From NCBI GenBank assembly GCA_016210495.1, contig JACQUC010000139.1, forward strand, positions 17,897 to 81,896: 64,000 nucleotides of DNA, written 5' to 3'. Source of the stretch: Chloroflexota bacterium. GTDB lineage: Bacteria; Chloroflexota; FW602-bin22; JACPRP01. This document shows, one piece after another, positions 33,942-41,671 of this stretch (positions are counted from its first letter, which is position 1; each line of letters starts with the position of its first letter). A program made the position numbers and the translations under genes. The notes under the pieces are model-generated. The model was given only the letters and a program-made list of their open reading frames with translations, did not search any database and was not told the DNA's origin.

Positions 33942-35273
33942 GTGATTTCACAAACCATCGAGGTCGTACATTATGTTAACCAATTCTTTGCCGGCATAGG
34001 GGGCGAGGAGAAGGCCGAGCACCCGCTGGAGGTGCGCGAAGGACCCGTGGGCCCCGGGCGGGGACTCCAGCCCCTGCTCGGAGACCGCGCACGGATCGTA
34101 ACCACCATCGTCTGTGGCGACGACTTCTATAACTCTAATCGCCTGTCGGTGCGGGAGCGGGTGATCGAGCTGCTTGCCAACCGGCGGCCGCAGGTGTTCA
34201 TCGCCGGGCCGGCCTTCGGCGCCGGGCGCTACGGCGTAGCCTGCGGCGATCTCTGCCAGGCGGTGACGGTGGAGCTGGGCCTCCCCGCCATCACGGCGAT
34301 GCACCCGCAGAACCCCGGGGTCGAGCTCTACCGCGCCACGCGAGGGCTCTACATCCTGCCCGCGGAAAACCTGGCGAGCGACATGCCGAACGTGCTGCCC
34401 AGGCTGGCTGCCCTTGCGCTCAAGCTGGGCTTGGGCTCGCCGCCGGGACCCGCCGACGAGGAGGGATACCTGCCCACAGGCTATCGCCCGGTAATGGAGG
34501 TTGGCGAGATCGGCGCGCGCCGGGCGGTGAACATGCTGCTGGCCAAGCTGCAAGGGCGGCCGTACGCCACGGAGATGCCGGTTCAGAGCTTCGATTCGGT
34601 CGCGCCCGCCCCGCCGGTTCGCTGCCTGCGCGAGGCCACCGTCGCGCTGCTGACCACGTCCGGCACGGTTCCTCGCGGCAACCCGGACGGCTTCCGCTTG
34701 AACATAGCCGAGCGCTGGGGCCACTACCCCATCGCCGGCCTTACCTCGCTCGATCCCGACGACTGGCAGTTGATGCACGGCGGGTTCAACACCGCCTTCG
34801 CCGAGGCGGATAAGCACCTGGTGCTGCCCCTGGACGCCGCGCGCGAGCTGGAGGGGCACGCGTTCGGACGCCTGCACCCTGAATTCGTCTCGCTGACGGG
34901 CGTGGGCACGCCGGTCGGCAACGCAAGGCGTCTTGGCAGCGAGATCGCCTCCTTTCTCAAGGAAGCAGGGGTGGATGCTGGGCTTCTGGTATCCACCTGA
35001 GGCACCTGCACCCGCTGCGGGTCGGCGGTGGCAAAAGAGATCGAGCGCGCCGGCATCCCGGTGGCGCTGGTGACCGCGATGTGGGAACTGGCCAGCCAGG
35101 TCGGTGCGCCCAGGATCGTGCGTGCCATCAAGATCGCCCATCCCTGTGGCGACCCGGCGCTGTCGGCCGAGGAAAACCTGGCCCAGCGCCGCGCCATTCT
35201 TAACGCGGCGCTGGGCACGTTAGAGCAGCAGATCGCCGGGCCGATTGTCGTCTCGCCGAGCCTTGGCGTGTAG
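33942..35273 (+). CDS. grdB: GrdB-family selenoprotein with in-frame TGA (Sec353)
   Basis: 443 residues, the usual length for protein B of glycine/sarcosine/betaine reductase. The start region VVHYVNQFFAGIGGEEKA and AGPAFGAGRYGVACG are family signatures. At 34998-35000 the frame meets TGA, and the reading continues without a break as GTCTRCGSAVAKEIERAGIP, matching the U-G-T-C-T-R-C-G motif of GrdB exactly, to a real stop at 35273. The TGA is therefore read as selenocysteine. The GTG at 33942 is preferred for its AGGAG eight bases upstream. Protein B activates the amine and forms a carboxymethyl-selenoether to be passed to GrdA. A GrdE-like partner follows. Standard calling splits this gene into two. 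Confidence 0.92.
35001..35032 (+). promoter_or_regulatory. Candidate bacterial SECIS hairpin after the Sec codon
   Basis: The 32 bases directly after the TGA can fold with CCGC (35012-35015) pairing to GCGG (35025-35028) around a loop TGCGGGTCG. The loop lies 16-24 bases after the TGA and contains GGGTC, as expected of a SelB-binding element. Helix length is short and the pairing was made by eye. Confidence 0.5.
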
Positions 35274-35302
35274 GCGCGGCGCACTGGCCGGTGGATTCGG
35301 TA

Positions 35303-35325
35303 GAGACGACCCGGCGGGTCGTCTC
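35303..35325. repeat. Ten-base-pair hairpin after grdB
   Basis: GAGACGACCC and GGGTCGTCTC pair perfectly around GGC, 30 bases after the grdB stop. It could stabilise the grdB message or end it, and it adjoins repeat copy B. Confidence 0.6.
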
Positions 35326-35329
35326 GTGG

Positions 35330-35542
35330 GCATCAACGTAAGGTCAATGCCGATTTGAGGGATATCGGCTGGGGACGTAGTTAACGTAGGGGCGAACGGC
35401 GTTCGCCCGCAACGTTGGTACGCAGATGTGAGAAATCGGCATGCACACCAATGAGGGGGCATCGGGCCGACGTTTTGCACGCTGGGCAGGCGTCTCGGTC
35501 GGATCGAGAGACCGTACGGTCGAACGCCGTTCGCCCCTACAT
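35330..35542 (-). repeat. About 210-base intergenic repeat, copy B
   Basis: This is the reverse-complement counterpart of 2185-2394, with the same order of blocks and the GGCGAACGGCGTTCGCC core at both ends. It lies between the selenoprotein gene and the GrdE-like gene, which are normally adjacent, so it may have inserted into an operon. The remaining bases up to the GrdE-like start show nothing else. Confidence 0.8.
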
Positions 35543-35635
35543 TAAGGCCGCAAGCCGGCCCGCGTGGGTATTGCTAACAGCATGCAGGGCGCAGAGACCG
35601 CGCCCCTACGTCGGCTATCTGGAGGGACAATCGAC

Positions 35636-36940
35636 ATGTTCAGTTTGGAAATAGCCACGTTCCCGGTGCGTGAGGTGGAGCTCGGACCGACGACGCGACT
35701 GGACGGGGATCGCCTGGTTCTCAATAGCGAGGAGCTGTTGAAGGCGGTCCGCACGGACCCCGCGATTTGCGAGGCGAGGATCGAGATCGTGCGGCCGGGC
35801 GAATCAGCCCGCATCGTTCACGTTTGCGACGCCATCGAGCCGCGCGTCAAGGTGCGGGGGCCGGGCACGACCTATCCGGGCGTCCTGGACTCGACCGTCG
35901 AGGTGGTCGGACAGGGGCTCACCAACCGCCTGTCCGGCCTTGCCGTTATTGAATCGACCGAGGTGCCGCGATCCATGGCCAGCGGCACCGGGGCCAACGA
36001 GGAGGCGCTCATCGACATGACGGGGCCGGGTGCCCTCAGCCCCTACAGCAAGACCATCAACGTGGTGCTGTGTCTCCAGTTGGCGCCCGGTCTGTCGCAT
36101 CAGGCCTACGAGCATACTGTCAAACAAGCTGGCTTTCGGGTCGCGATGGGCCTGGCCGAGACGACGCGCCACCTACCTCCGGTCGAGACCAAGACATACG
36201 AGCTGGGGCCGGTCGACGCCAGCCTGCCGAAGGTGCTCTACATCCACCAGAATCCCACCTGGACCGAAACGCCGGTGCAGTCGGTGTACTTCTACGGCCA
36301 GCCGCTGAACCAATCCCTGCCGACTTTGGTTCACCCCAACGAGCTGCTGGATGGAGCCTTGACCAGTCTGTCCGTGGGCGCACGGGCCCACTGCGCCTCG
36401 TCGTGGCTGCAAGTCAACCATCCCGTCGTCCACGAGCTTTACGAGGAGCACGGGCGCACGCTCAACTTCCTGGGCGTGTTGCTGATGCGCACGCGCTGGG
36501 AGACCGTCGAAGAGAAAAAGCTCATCGCCAACCAGGGCGCGAAGATGGCGCAGTTGCTCGGCGCGGACGGCGCCATCGTCACGTGGTGGCTGGCGGGCAA
36601 CGCCTTTATCGAGTCGATGCTCACGGTCGAGGCCTGTGAGCAGTTGGGGATCAAGACCGTGCTGATGACCTACGAGTACGGCGGGGCGGACCGTATGGAG
36701 CCACCGGTGCTCTTTTTCTCCCCCGCCGCCGACGCCGTGGTGAGCACCGGAGCGCGGGACGTGCCCATCGTGCTCCCGCCCGTCCGGCGGGTAGTTGGCG
36801 GCGACGACATCGCTCCAGCGCCGGAGATTCCCGACGAGCGCGTTCCCGCCGCCGGCGAGATCAGGTTCAAGAACATACTCGAGTTGTATAGCAGCGTCGA
36901 CGTGTTTGGGATCGACAGGCGCCGGTGCATGATCTACTGA
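35636..36940 (+). CDS. grdE: GrdE-like component B alpha/beta proprotein
   Basis: 434 residues from the ATG at 35636 with GGAGGG nine bases upstream. It matches the GrdE/GrdG/GrdI and PrdA-related proproteins, notably in LQVNHPVVHELYEEHGRTL, LNFLGVLL and GADGAIVTWWLAGN. Family members are cut at an internal cysteine to create a pyruvoyl group that binds the amine substrate. Cys253 (in RAHCASSWL) lies just before the NHPV block, about where that cut is expected. It would pair with the selenoprotein at 33942-35273. GrdA, GrdC and GrdD are not in this window. Substrate specificity (glycine, sarcosine, betaine or other) cannot be read. Confidence 0.86.
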   Translation: MFSLEIATFPVREVELGPTTRLDGDRLVLNSEELLKAVRTDPAICEARIEIVRPGESARIVHVCDAIEPRVKVRGPGTTYPGVLDSTVEVVGQGLTNRLSGLAVIESTEVPRSMASGTGANEEALIDMTGPGALSPYSKTINVVLCLQLAPGLSHQAYEHTVKQAGFRVAMGLAETTRHLPPVETKTYELGPVDASLPKVLYIHQNPTWTETPVQSVYFYGQPLNQSLPTLVHPNELLDGALTSLSVGARAHCASSWLQVNHPVVHELYEEHGRTLNFLGVLLMRTRWETVEEKKLIANQGAKMAQLLGADGAIVTWWLAGNAFIESMLTVEACEQLGIKTVLMTYEYGGADRMEPPVLFFSPAADAVVSTGARDVPIVLPPVRRVVGGDDIAPAPEIPDERVPAAGEIRFKNILELYSSVDVFGIDRRRCMIY

Positions 36941-36958
36941 GCAAGATAGGAGGCACTT

Positions 36959-37615
36959 ATGTCGGCAAGGCAAAAGCCCAGAGTAAAGTTTCCCATCGTC
37001 CCGGAGAAGACGGCGGCCATCGTCGTCGACATGCAGAACGAGTTCGTGAAGCCGGGGGCGCCCATCGAGGTGCCGGACGCGCGGGTGATGGTGCCGAGGC
37101 TGAACAGGCTGCTGGACGCGTGTCGGGCCAGCGGCATCACCGTCATCTTCGTCCAGCACATCCTGCGCGGCGATGGCAGCGACATGGGGCGCTTGGCCGA
37201 TATGCACGCGTCCATCCGCGAGGGGAGGTCCATCCGTGACGGGACCGAGAACGTGGAGATCTACCCGGAGCTGACGGTCAAGCCGGGAGACCTGACGGTG
37301 CGCAAGTCCCGCTACAGCTCATTCCACAACACCGATCTGGAAGCCATCTTGCGCACCAAGGGCATCGAGACGCTCATTATCGGTGGCTGCGTGACCAACG
37401 TGTGCTGCGACTCGACGGCGCGTGACGCGTTTTCCCGCGACTACAAGATCATCTTCCTCAGCGACGGCAACGCGACGCACGACTACGCCGATATGGGCTT
37501 CGGGCCGGTGTCGGCCGAGGAGGCCCAGCGGGTCGTGCTGACGGTAATGGCCTGTTGCTTTGGCCAGGTTGCGTCGATCGGCGAGGTGATCCAGCAGATA
37601 CAGCCTGTTAGTTGA
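36959..37615 (+). CDS. Isochorismatase-fold cysteine amidohydrolase (N-carbamoylsarcosine amidase-like)
   Basis: 218 residues starting 18 bases after the GrdE-like gene, with AGGAGG at the start. The catalytic triad is Asp24 in AIVVDMQNEF, Lys116 in LTVRKSRYSSF and Cys149 in TNVCCDSTARDAF. This group includes N-carbamoylsarcosine amidase, ureidoacrylate hydrolase and biuret hydrolase, all of which release ammonia and CO2 or carbamate from N-carbamoyl compounds. Next to a putative sarcosine/glycine reductase, an N-carbamoylsarcosine amidase role is attractive, but only inference. It is cytoplasmic. Confidence 0.88.
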   Translation: MSARQKPRVKFPIVPEKTAAIVVDMQNEFVKPGAPIEVPDARVMVPRLNRLLDACRASGITVIFVQHILRGDGSDMGRLADMHASIREGRSIRDGTENVEIYPELTVKPGDLTVRKSRYSSFHNTDLEAILRTKGIETLIIGGCVTNVCCDSTARDAFSRDYKIIFLSDGNATHDYADMGFGPVSAEEAQRVVLTVMACCFGQVASIGEVIQQIQPVS

Positions 37616-37657
37616 GGTGGGCATTGGGAGTTGACGTGGGCGCCGCCGCCGGGCGTT

Positions 37658-37679
37658 GGGGCGGTTCGCGGACCGCCCC
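37658..37679. repeat. Palindrome at the end of the grd-like operon
   Basis: GGGGCGGT and ACCGCCCC form an 8-bp stem around TCGCGG, 43 bases after the amidase stop and before the convergent gene at 37743. It may serve as a bidirectional end signal; no U-run is seen. Confidence 0.5.
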
Positions 37680-37742
37680 TACCACGATGCCAGAACCGCC
37701 TCCGCCGTAGCCGTGCATTCTGCCTGCCTACGGCTCCTGATG

Positions 37743-38063
37743 CTACCGCCCGCGCCCGCCCGGCGTCATCGCGAGGATCGCTTTCCTGGTACGCTCGAAG
37801 GATTCGAGCGGCTCCACGAGCGGAATGACCTCGGTATCCGAGAACGGCGTCAGTGGGCATTCGGACATCATCGCGTCCAGCTCCTCGATGGAGTTCACGT
37901 TGGCCACGCCGCCTCCTGCTTGCACCCCGGCGAACACCCACAATGACTCGAGCTTTCCGCTCGCCTGCACCTGCTTCGTCCACGCGATCATCCCGTCGAA
38001 GATGCCCAGGGCCATGTCCGGTGGAACGGCGTACTTGTTTCGCGAGATCACCAGGAACTTCAC
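37743..38063 (-). CDS. Small muconolactone-isomerase/YCII-like protein
   Basis: 106 residues beginning MKFLVISRNKYAVPPDMALG, a ferredoxin-like alpha/beta barrel fold of the muconolactone isomerase/DUF3303 type (VFAGVQAGGGVANVNSIEEL in the middle). Such small dimeric proteins bind or isomerise small organic molecules, but many are uncharacterised. A remnant of a TetR regulator lies just upstream on the other strand, so it may once have been a regulated gene. Function is unknown. Confidence 0.78.
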   Translation of the reverse strand: MKFLVISRNKYAVPPDMALGIFDGMIAWTKQVQASGKLESLWVFAGVQAGGGVANVNSIEELDAMMSECPLTPFSDTEVIPLVEPLESFERTRKAILAMTPGGRGR

Positions 38064-38064
38064 T

Positions 38065-38367
38065 GCTCTCCTCCTTGCCTCGGTGCTCTACGCCGCGCGC
38101 CAATCGGATCCGCCCGCCGAGGCAGCCTGGCAGGATCGCATGCGGTTTCGCCGGGATTTCTCCCGGCAGCTTGCGCAGTGGCTCGGGTGCGACGGACTGC
38201 TGGCCGAGGGATGGGACGTGGAGGAGGCAGCGGATTTCATCACGGCGCTCCTCTCGCCTCGCACCTACGAGTACCTGATCATCGAGCGTGGCTGGCCCAC
38301 CGAACGGTTTGTAGGACGCCTGCGTCAGGCGCTGGGCAGCATAGTAAGGCAACGGTCCCAAATATAG
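38065..38367 (+). pseudogene. C-terminal fragment of a TetR-family regulator
   Basis: The frame reads RRDFSRQLAQWLGCDG, then DVEEAADFITALLSPRTYEY and ERGWPTERFVGRLRQALGS, which fits the ligand-domain end of TetR regulators. No helix-turn-helix precedes it; upstream the frame runs antisense through the 37743-38063 gene. It is therefore a 5'-truncated remnant of about 100 codons. Confidence 0.6.
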
Positions 38368-38397
38368 CCGAACAATCGTTGCACCGCGGTGCCGAGC

Positions 38398-38425
38398 GTA
38401 GGGACGTTGCATGCAACGTCCCTAC
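38398..38425. repeat. Perfect 28-base palindrome, copy 1
   Basis: GTAGGGACGTTGCA is followed at once by its exact reverse complement. A partial second copy (GTGCAACGTCCCTA) follows at 38432-38445. The palindrome lies 19 bases beyond the rubrerythrin stop. The same sequence occurs at 52987-53014, also just after a minus-strand gene. Confidence 0.85.
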
Positions 38426-38444
38426 GCGTGCTCGTGCAACGTCC

Positions 38445-38948
38445 CTATTCGATGCGCTTGAACATTCTCTCCGGCGCGCCGCAAATGGGGCACATCTCGG
38501 GCGCCTCGCCTTCGACGGTGTTGCCACAATGCTGGCAAACGAAGAGCGCTTTGTCGGGTGCCTTCTGTCCCCGCTCGAGCAACTGCAACGAGGCCTGATA
38601 CAGGCCGTAATGAATCTGCTCGACCCGGTTGGCCAGGTTGAAGCTCTCGCGTGCCTTGTCCTGCGCTTCCGCCTCGGCCTGCTTGAGGAACCCCGGATAC
38701 ATCTCCGTGTACTCGTACTTCTCGCCGGCCATAGCGGCCAGAAGGTTGTCTCTGGTGCTGACAACACCCTGCAGCACTCTGAAATGGTTGCGCGCGTGTA
38801 CCGTCTCCGCGTCGGCGGCCGCCCGAAACAGCCGTGATACCTGCTTGTAGCCCTCCTGCTCGGCCTTCTCCGCGAAGAACAGGTACTTGCGATTGGCCTG
38901 GCTCTCGCCGGCGAACGCGGTTTTCAGGTTAACATCGGTTTGGCTCAA
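38445..38948 (-). CDS. rbr: Rubrerythrin (non-heme diiron peroxide reductase)
   Basis: 167 residues from a TTG with an ideal AGGAGGTG site. The diiron four-helix domain (1-130) has the ligand pairs in AFAGESQANRKY, DAETVHARNHF and NRVEQIHYGLY. The C-terminal rubredoxin-like domain has CQHCG and CPICGAPE, the iron-binding cysteine pairs. It reduces hydrogen peroxide in the cytoplasm with electrons from a rubredoxin or NADH oxidoreductase and is typical of anaerobes or microaerophiles. It is a single gene. Confidence 0.95.
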   Translation of the reverse strand: MSQTDVNLKTAFAGESQANRKYLFFAEKAEQEGYKQVSRLFRAAADAETVHARNHFRVLQGVVSTRDNLLAAMAGEKYEYTEMYPGFLKQAEAEAQDKARESFNLANRVEQIHYGLYQASLQLLERGQKAPDKALFVCQHCGNTVEGEAPEMCPICGAPERMFKRIE

Positions 38949-39020
38949 AGAACACCTCCTTGCGATCTGCTATCAGATTTGAGACAAGCGGGGGACAAGC
39001 CCCCACACTACCGTTGCGAG

Positions 39021-39122
39021 TCTGAACCGCAGATTACGCAGATTACTGGATTACGCGGATTAAACGTGATTAGCAGATGGTATCTGCGAAATCCCAAAAT
39101 CTGCGTCAATCTGCGGTTCAGA
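39021..39122. repeat. Inverted repeat of GCAGATTA units
   Basis: The arms TCTGAACCGCAGATTACGCA (from 39021) and its near reverse complement (39098-39122, ending CTGCGGTTCAGA) flank a loop that itself has ACGCGGATTA units. It is between the response regulator stop (39149) and the rubrerythrin start. A small GCGGGGGACAAGCCCCC stem lies just before it (about 38989-39005). Confidence 0.75.
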
Positions 39123-39148
39123 CCCTCCGTCGTGAACGTATGTTCCTG

Positions 39149-39796
39149 CTAGGACCCGGCGAGCCCTTTGCTGGTTGCGTACAGGGCCGCCTGAGTGCGA
39201 CTAGCCAGGTGCAGCTTGCCCAGGATAGTGCTGACATAGCTGCGTACCGTGCGCTCGCTCAACACCAGTTGGTCGGCGATCTCCTGGTTGGAAAAGCCTC
39301 GAGCCACGAGCTTCAAAACGTCCAGCTCACGGGGTGTGAGTGGCGCCCCAGTTTGGGACGACGTCTTGGCTCCGCTGAGCTCGTGAACTAGCTTGCTGGT
39401 GACTGTGGGGTGAAAACACGCCTGCCCACGCGCCACATCGCGGATGGCCCTCAGCAGGTCAAGAGGCGAAGAGTCCTTCAGGAGGTATCCTAGGGCTCCA
39501 GCCTTGATGGCCGGCAAGACCAGTTCGTCCGAACAGAAGCTGCTCAGAACGAGTATCCCAACGTTGGGGTCTATTTCTCTGATGTAGCCGACTGTACCAC
39601 CATCGCCCTGGTTGGGCATCACCAAATCCAGCAGCACCACGTTCGGCCGAAGCAGCCTGACCTTCTTCACCGCGTCGACGCCGTCGGCGGCCTCGCCCAC
39701 GACCTCCATGTCGGTCTCGGTGCCTATCAGCGCCCGAAGGCCCTGGCGCACGACAGGGTGGTCGTCGGCGATCAGGACACGGATCTTGTCTGACAT
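39149..39796 (-). CDS. NarL/FixJ-type response regulator
   Basis: 215 residues from the ATG at 39796, with GGAGGC upstream; a longer frame has no such site. The receiver domain has LIADDHPVVRQGL, the Asp in VVLLDLVMPNQGDGG and Lys in GYLLKDSS. The LuxR-type domain (about 150-210) has LTPRELDVLKLVARGFSNQE and VRSYVSTILGKLHLASR. Its start overlaps the end of the kinase gene, so the two are a coupled pair. Unlike the other two pairs here, its kinase has a large outer sensor domain. Targets are unknown; the copper-oxidase genes nearby are candidates. Confidence 0.93.
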   Translation of the reverse strand: MSDKIRVLIADDHPVVRQGLRALIGTETDMEVVGEAADGVDAVKKVRLLRPNVVLLDLVMPNQGDGGTVGYIREIDPNVGILVLSSFCSDELVLPAIKAGALGYLLKDSSPLDLLRAIRDVARGQACFHPTVTSKLVHELSGAKTSSQTGAPLTPRELDVLKLVARGFSNQEIADQLVLSERTVRSYVSTILGKLHLASRTQAALYATSKGLAGS

Positions 39797-41424
39797 TTCA
39801 ATGCCTCCGAAACACGCTCCGCAGGCCAGAGGCTCGTCGAGCCCTCGTCTCTTTCGCCGGCCATCTTGACAATTGCCCGCACGGTTGTTCCGCAGCCGGG
39901 TGCGGATACAATCAGCAGTGAGCCGCCCAGCGCTTCGGCTCGTTCGCGCATCGACGAGAGTCCGATGCCGCCGCACCTTTCGTATTCCAGCGCGTCGAAC
40001 CCCTTGCCGTTGTCGACCACTTCCAGAGCTACCTCCTGAGAACTGACGCGCAGCCGCACCGTCACGCTCGTGGCGGCGGCGTGCTTGGTGACGTTGTTCA
40101 GCGCCTCCTGGGCGATGCGGTACATTGCCTCCTGCACCTCGTGTGGCAAGTCCGTCTCGCCTTCGACGACCAGGCGCGCTGTCAGCCCGGCTCGCTTCTC
40201 CACCGCGTTGAGCCTCTGCTGCAAGGCGGCCACAAACCCGTCCTGCTCGAAGGGTGACGGGTGTAATTCGTACACCAGCAGCCGCATCTCCTTGAGCGCC
40301 TGCTGCACCGCCTGCCCGAACTGAACGATGCGGTCGCTAGCCTGGCGCATGTCGCCCGCCTCGGCCAGCCGCCGCGCTGCCTCGCCAAGCACCGTAGCAC
40401 CATAGAGCAACTGCGTCACCGAGTCGTGCAGGTCGCGGGCCAACCGCTGCCGCTCCTGTAGCGCCGCCCTGGTCTGAGCTTCGGCCATCAGGCGGGTGCT
40501 CGCGAGCAACATCTGAAATGACGCAAGCGCCCTCCCCTCTGCCAGCCTTCTCTGGATGTTGTCTCGCGTCAGCTCCTCGCTCACCCGCGTCAGCTCGGCC
40601 GTGCGGATGCTCACCGTCTCTTCCAGCGCCACATGCTTGTTGGCGACGGCATAGGTCACATAAACGATGAGCAGGCCGACCATGGACCCAAAGACCTGGA
40701 ATGCGATCAGCGTCTCGCGCATAAGGGCAAGCCAGCCGCCGGTGGGGATGCCTCCCATCTCCCAGTAGCCACCCGGCACCTCGATGCGGTGCAAGACAGG
40801 GTCGGCCGCGAACACGCTGCGGTTGCCGTACAGGATCTCGCCGGAGTCGTCCCTGAGCGCCATATCCAGGCGTATCGCCTGGCTGTTCTGCGCGATCTCG
40901 TCCAGGATCGAGCCCAAACGCAACTGCACCGAAGCAAGTCCCCGGAACTCGTCGCCGCGATAGACGCCTAACCAGGCGATCCAAAGCAGGTTACCCTGGC
41001 GAAGCTCGTAGGGTGGTGTGAGCGTCGCGTGGCGGGACCGGATCGCCTCTTGGATGTCGCCGCGAATGCTCGCGGCTTCGTCGCTCGCCGTGTAGTCGTC
41101 CAGAATATCCGGGTCATCCGCAACCGTTTCCCCAGGTTGTTCTGTTTGTCCGAGAAGGATCGAGAAATCGCAAACGCCCTGATGGATGAACGAAAGGCCT
41201 TGCGCATAAGTAGCGAACGCGGCCTCCAGTTTCTCGGACGGAATGTCCAGACTAGCCGCAGCCTGCGTTCCCGCCAGGTGCGCGAAGCACTGGTGGGCCA
41301 CGGTGCTCAGAGCGTAGGTATAGTTGGCCACCTCGGTTTCCACGTGCAGCCGCCGGTCGGCCACCAGCCGCTCCTTGTACCAGGAGTTGGCCAGCCACCC
41401 CGCCGCCGCGAGCACGCCGGCCAC
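39772..41424 (-). CDS. Membrane sensor histidine kinase, 5' end interrupted by an amber codon
   Basis: 550 residues in the uninterrupted part from a GTG at 41424. An N-terminal helix and an outer sensor domain of about 210 residues (with CHASE-like helices and two cysteines near residue 46 and 85) are followed by a second helix (about 237-258), a coiled linker and HisKA_3 with His333 in RLARDLHDSVTQLL. The ATPase domain has EALNNVTKHAA and DNGKGFD. The GTG has no ribosome site, while a strong one precedes an in-frame ATG at 41520, with a TAG at 41467-41469 between. The gene may be a pseudogene, be read through, or carry a sequencing error. Confidence 0.85.
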   Translation of the reverse strand: MAGVLAAAGWLANSWYKERLVADRRLHVETEVANYTYALSTVAHQCFAHLAGTQAAASLDIPSEKLEAAFATYAQGLSFIHQGVCDFSILLGQTEQPGETVADDPDILDDYTASDEAASIRGDIQEAIRSRHATLTPPYELRQGNLLWIAWLGVYRGDEFRGLASVQLRLGSILDEIAQNSQAIRLDMALRDDSGEILYGNRSVFAADPVLHRIEVPGGYWEMGGIPTGGWLALMRETLIAFQVFGSMVGLLIVYVTYAVANKHVALEETVSIRTAELTRVSEELTRDNIQRRLAEGRALASFQMLLASTRLMAEAQTRAALQERQRLARDLHDSVTQLLYGATVLGEAARRLAEAGDMRQASDRIVQFGQAVQQALKEMRLLVYELHPSPFEQDGFVAALQQRLNAVEKRAGLTARLVVEGETDLPHEVQEAMYRIAQEALNNVTKHAAATSVTVRLRVSSQEVALEVVDNGKGFDALEYERCGGIGLSSMRERAEALGGSLLIVSAPGCGTTVRAIVKMAGERDEGSTSLWPAERVSEALKCQTRSVS

Positions 41425-41466
41425 GGCGAAGATGGTCAGCAGCGCCCGGTTCTTGGGCCGCGACAG

Positions 41467-41520
41467 CTATGCCCGCAGCCAATGGAACCGCTCGTTGAGG
41501 CAGAGTCGCGTCGCGCGCAT
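41467..41520 (-). other. Probable true 5' end of the kinase gene, ending in amber
   Basis: From ATG 41520 the frame reads MRATRLCLNERFHWLRA and then TAG, after which the same frame continues LSRPKNRALLTIFAVAG into the kinase. GGAGGGGAAGG precedes the ATG directly. The basic segment before the first helix is what an inner-membrane kinase N-terminus should look like. A single CAG-to-TAG change would explain the stop. Confidence 0.6.
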
Positions 41521-41671
41521 CCTTCCCCTCCACCACAGCCCTCCGGAGATATTGGCCCGAAAGTTCTTCCTGTCGCCGCTACGGATAGTTCGTGGGCCGT
41601 ACGCGTCGTTCTGCTGCAAGAAATGTGCCAGGACTGCGACTAAGCCTATTTCGTCTAGCCTGGCCCGTTTC

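Noticed and set aside
34998..35000. TGA as a real stop of the GrdB-like gene, with a second small gene at 35028-35273
   Set aside because: The family motif continues directly across the TGA, including the 9 codons before any second start, so readthrough as selenocysteine is the simpler reading.
33948..35141. 397-codon open frame antisense to the selenoprotein gene
   Set aside because: The plus strand has strong GrdB family similarity throughout, and the antisense product has no recognisable features.
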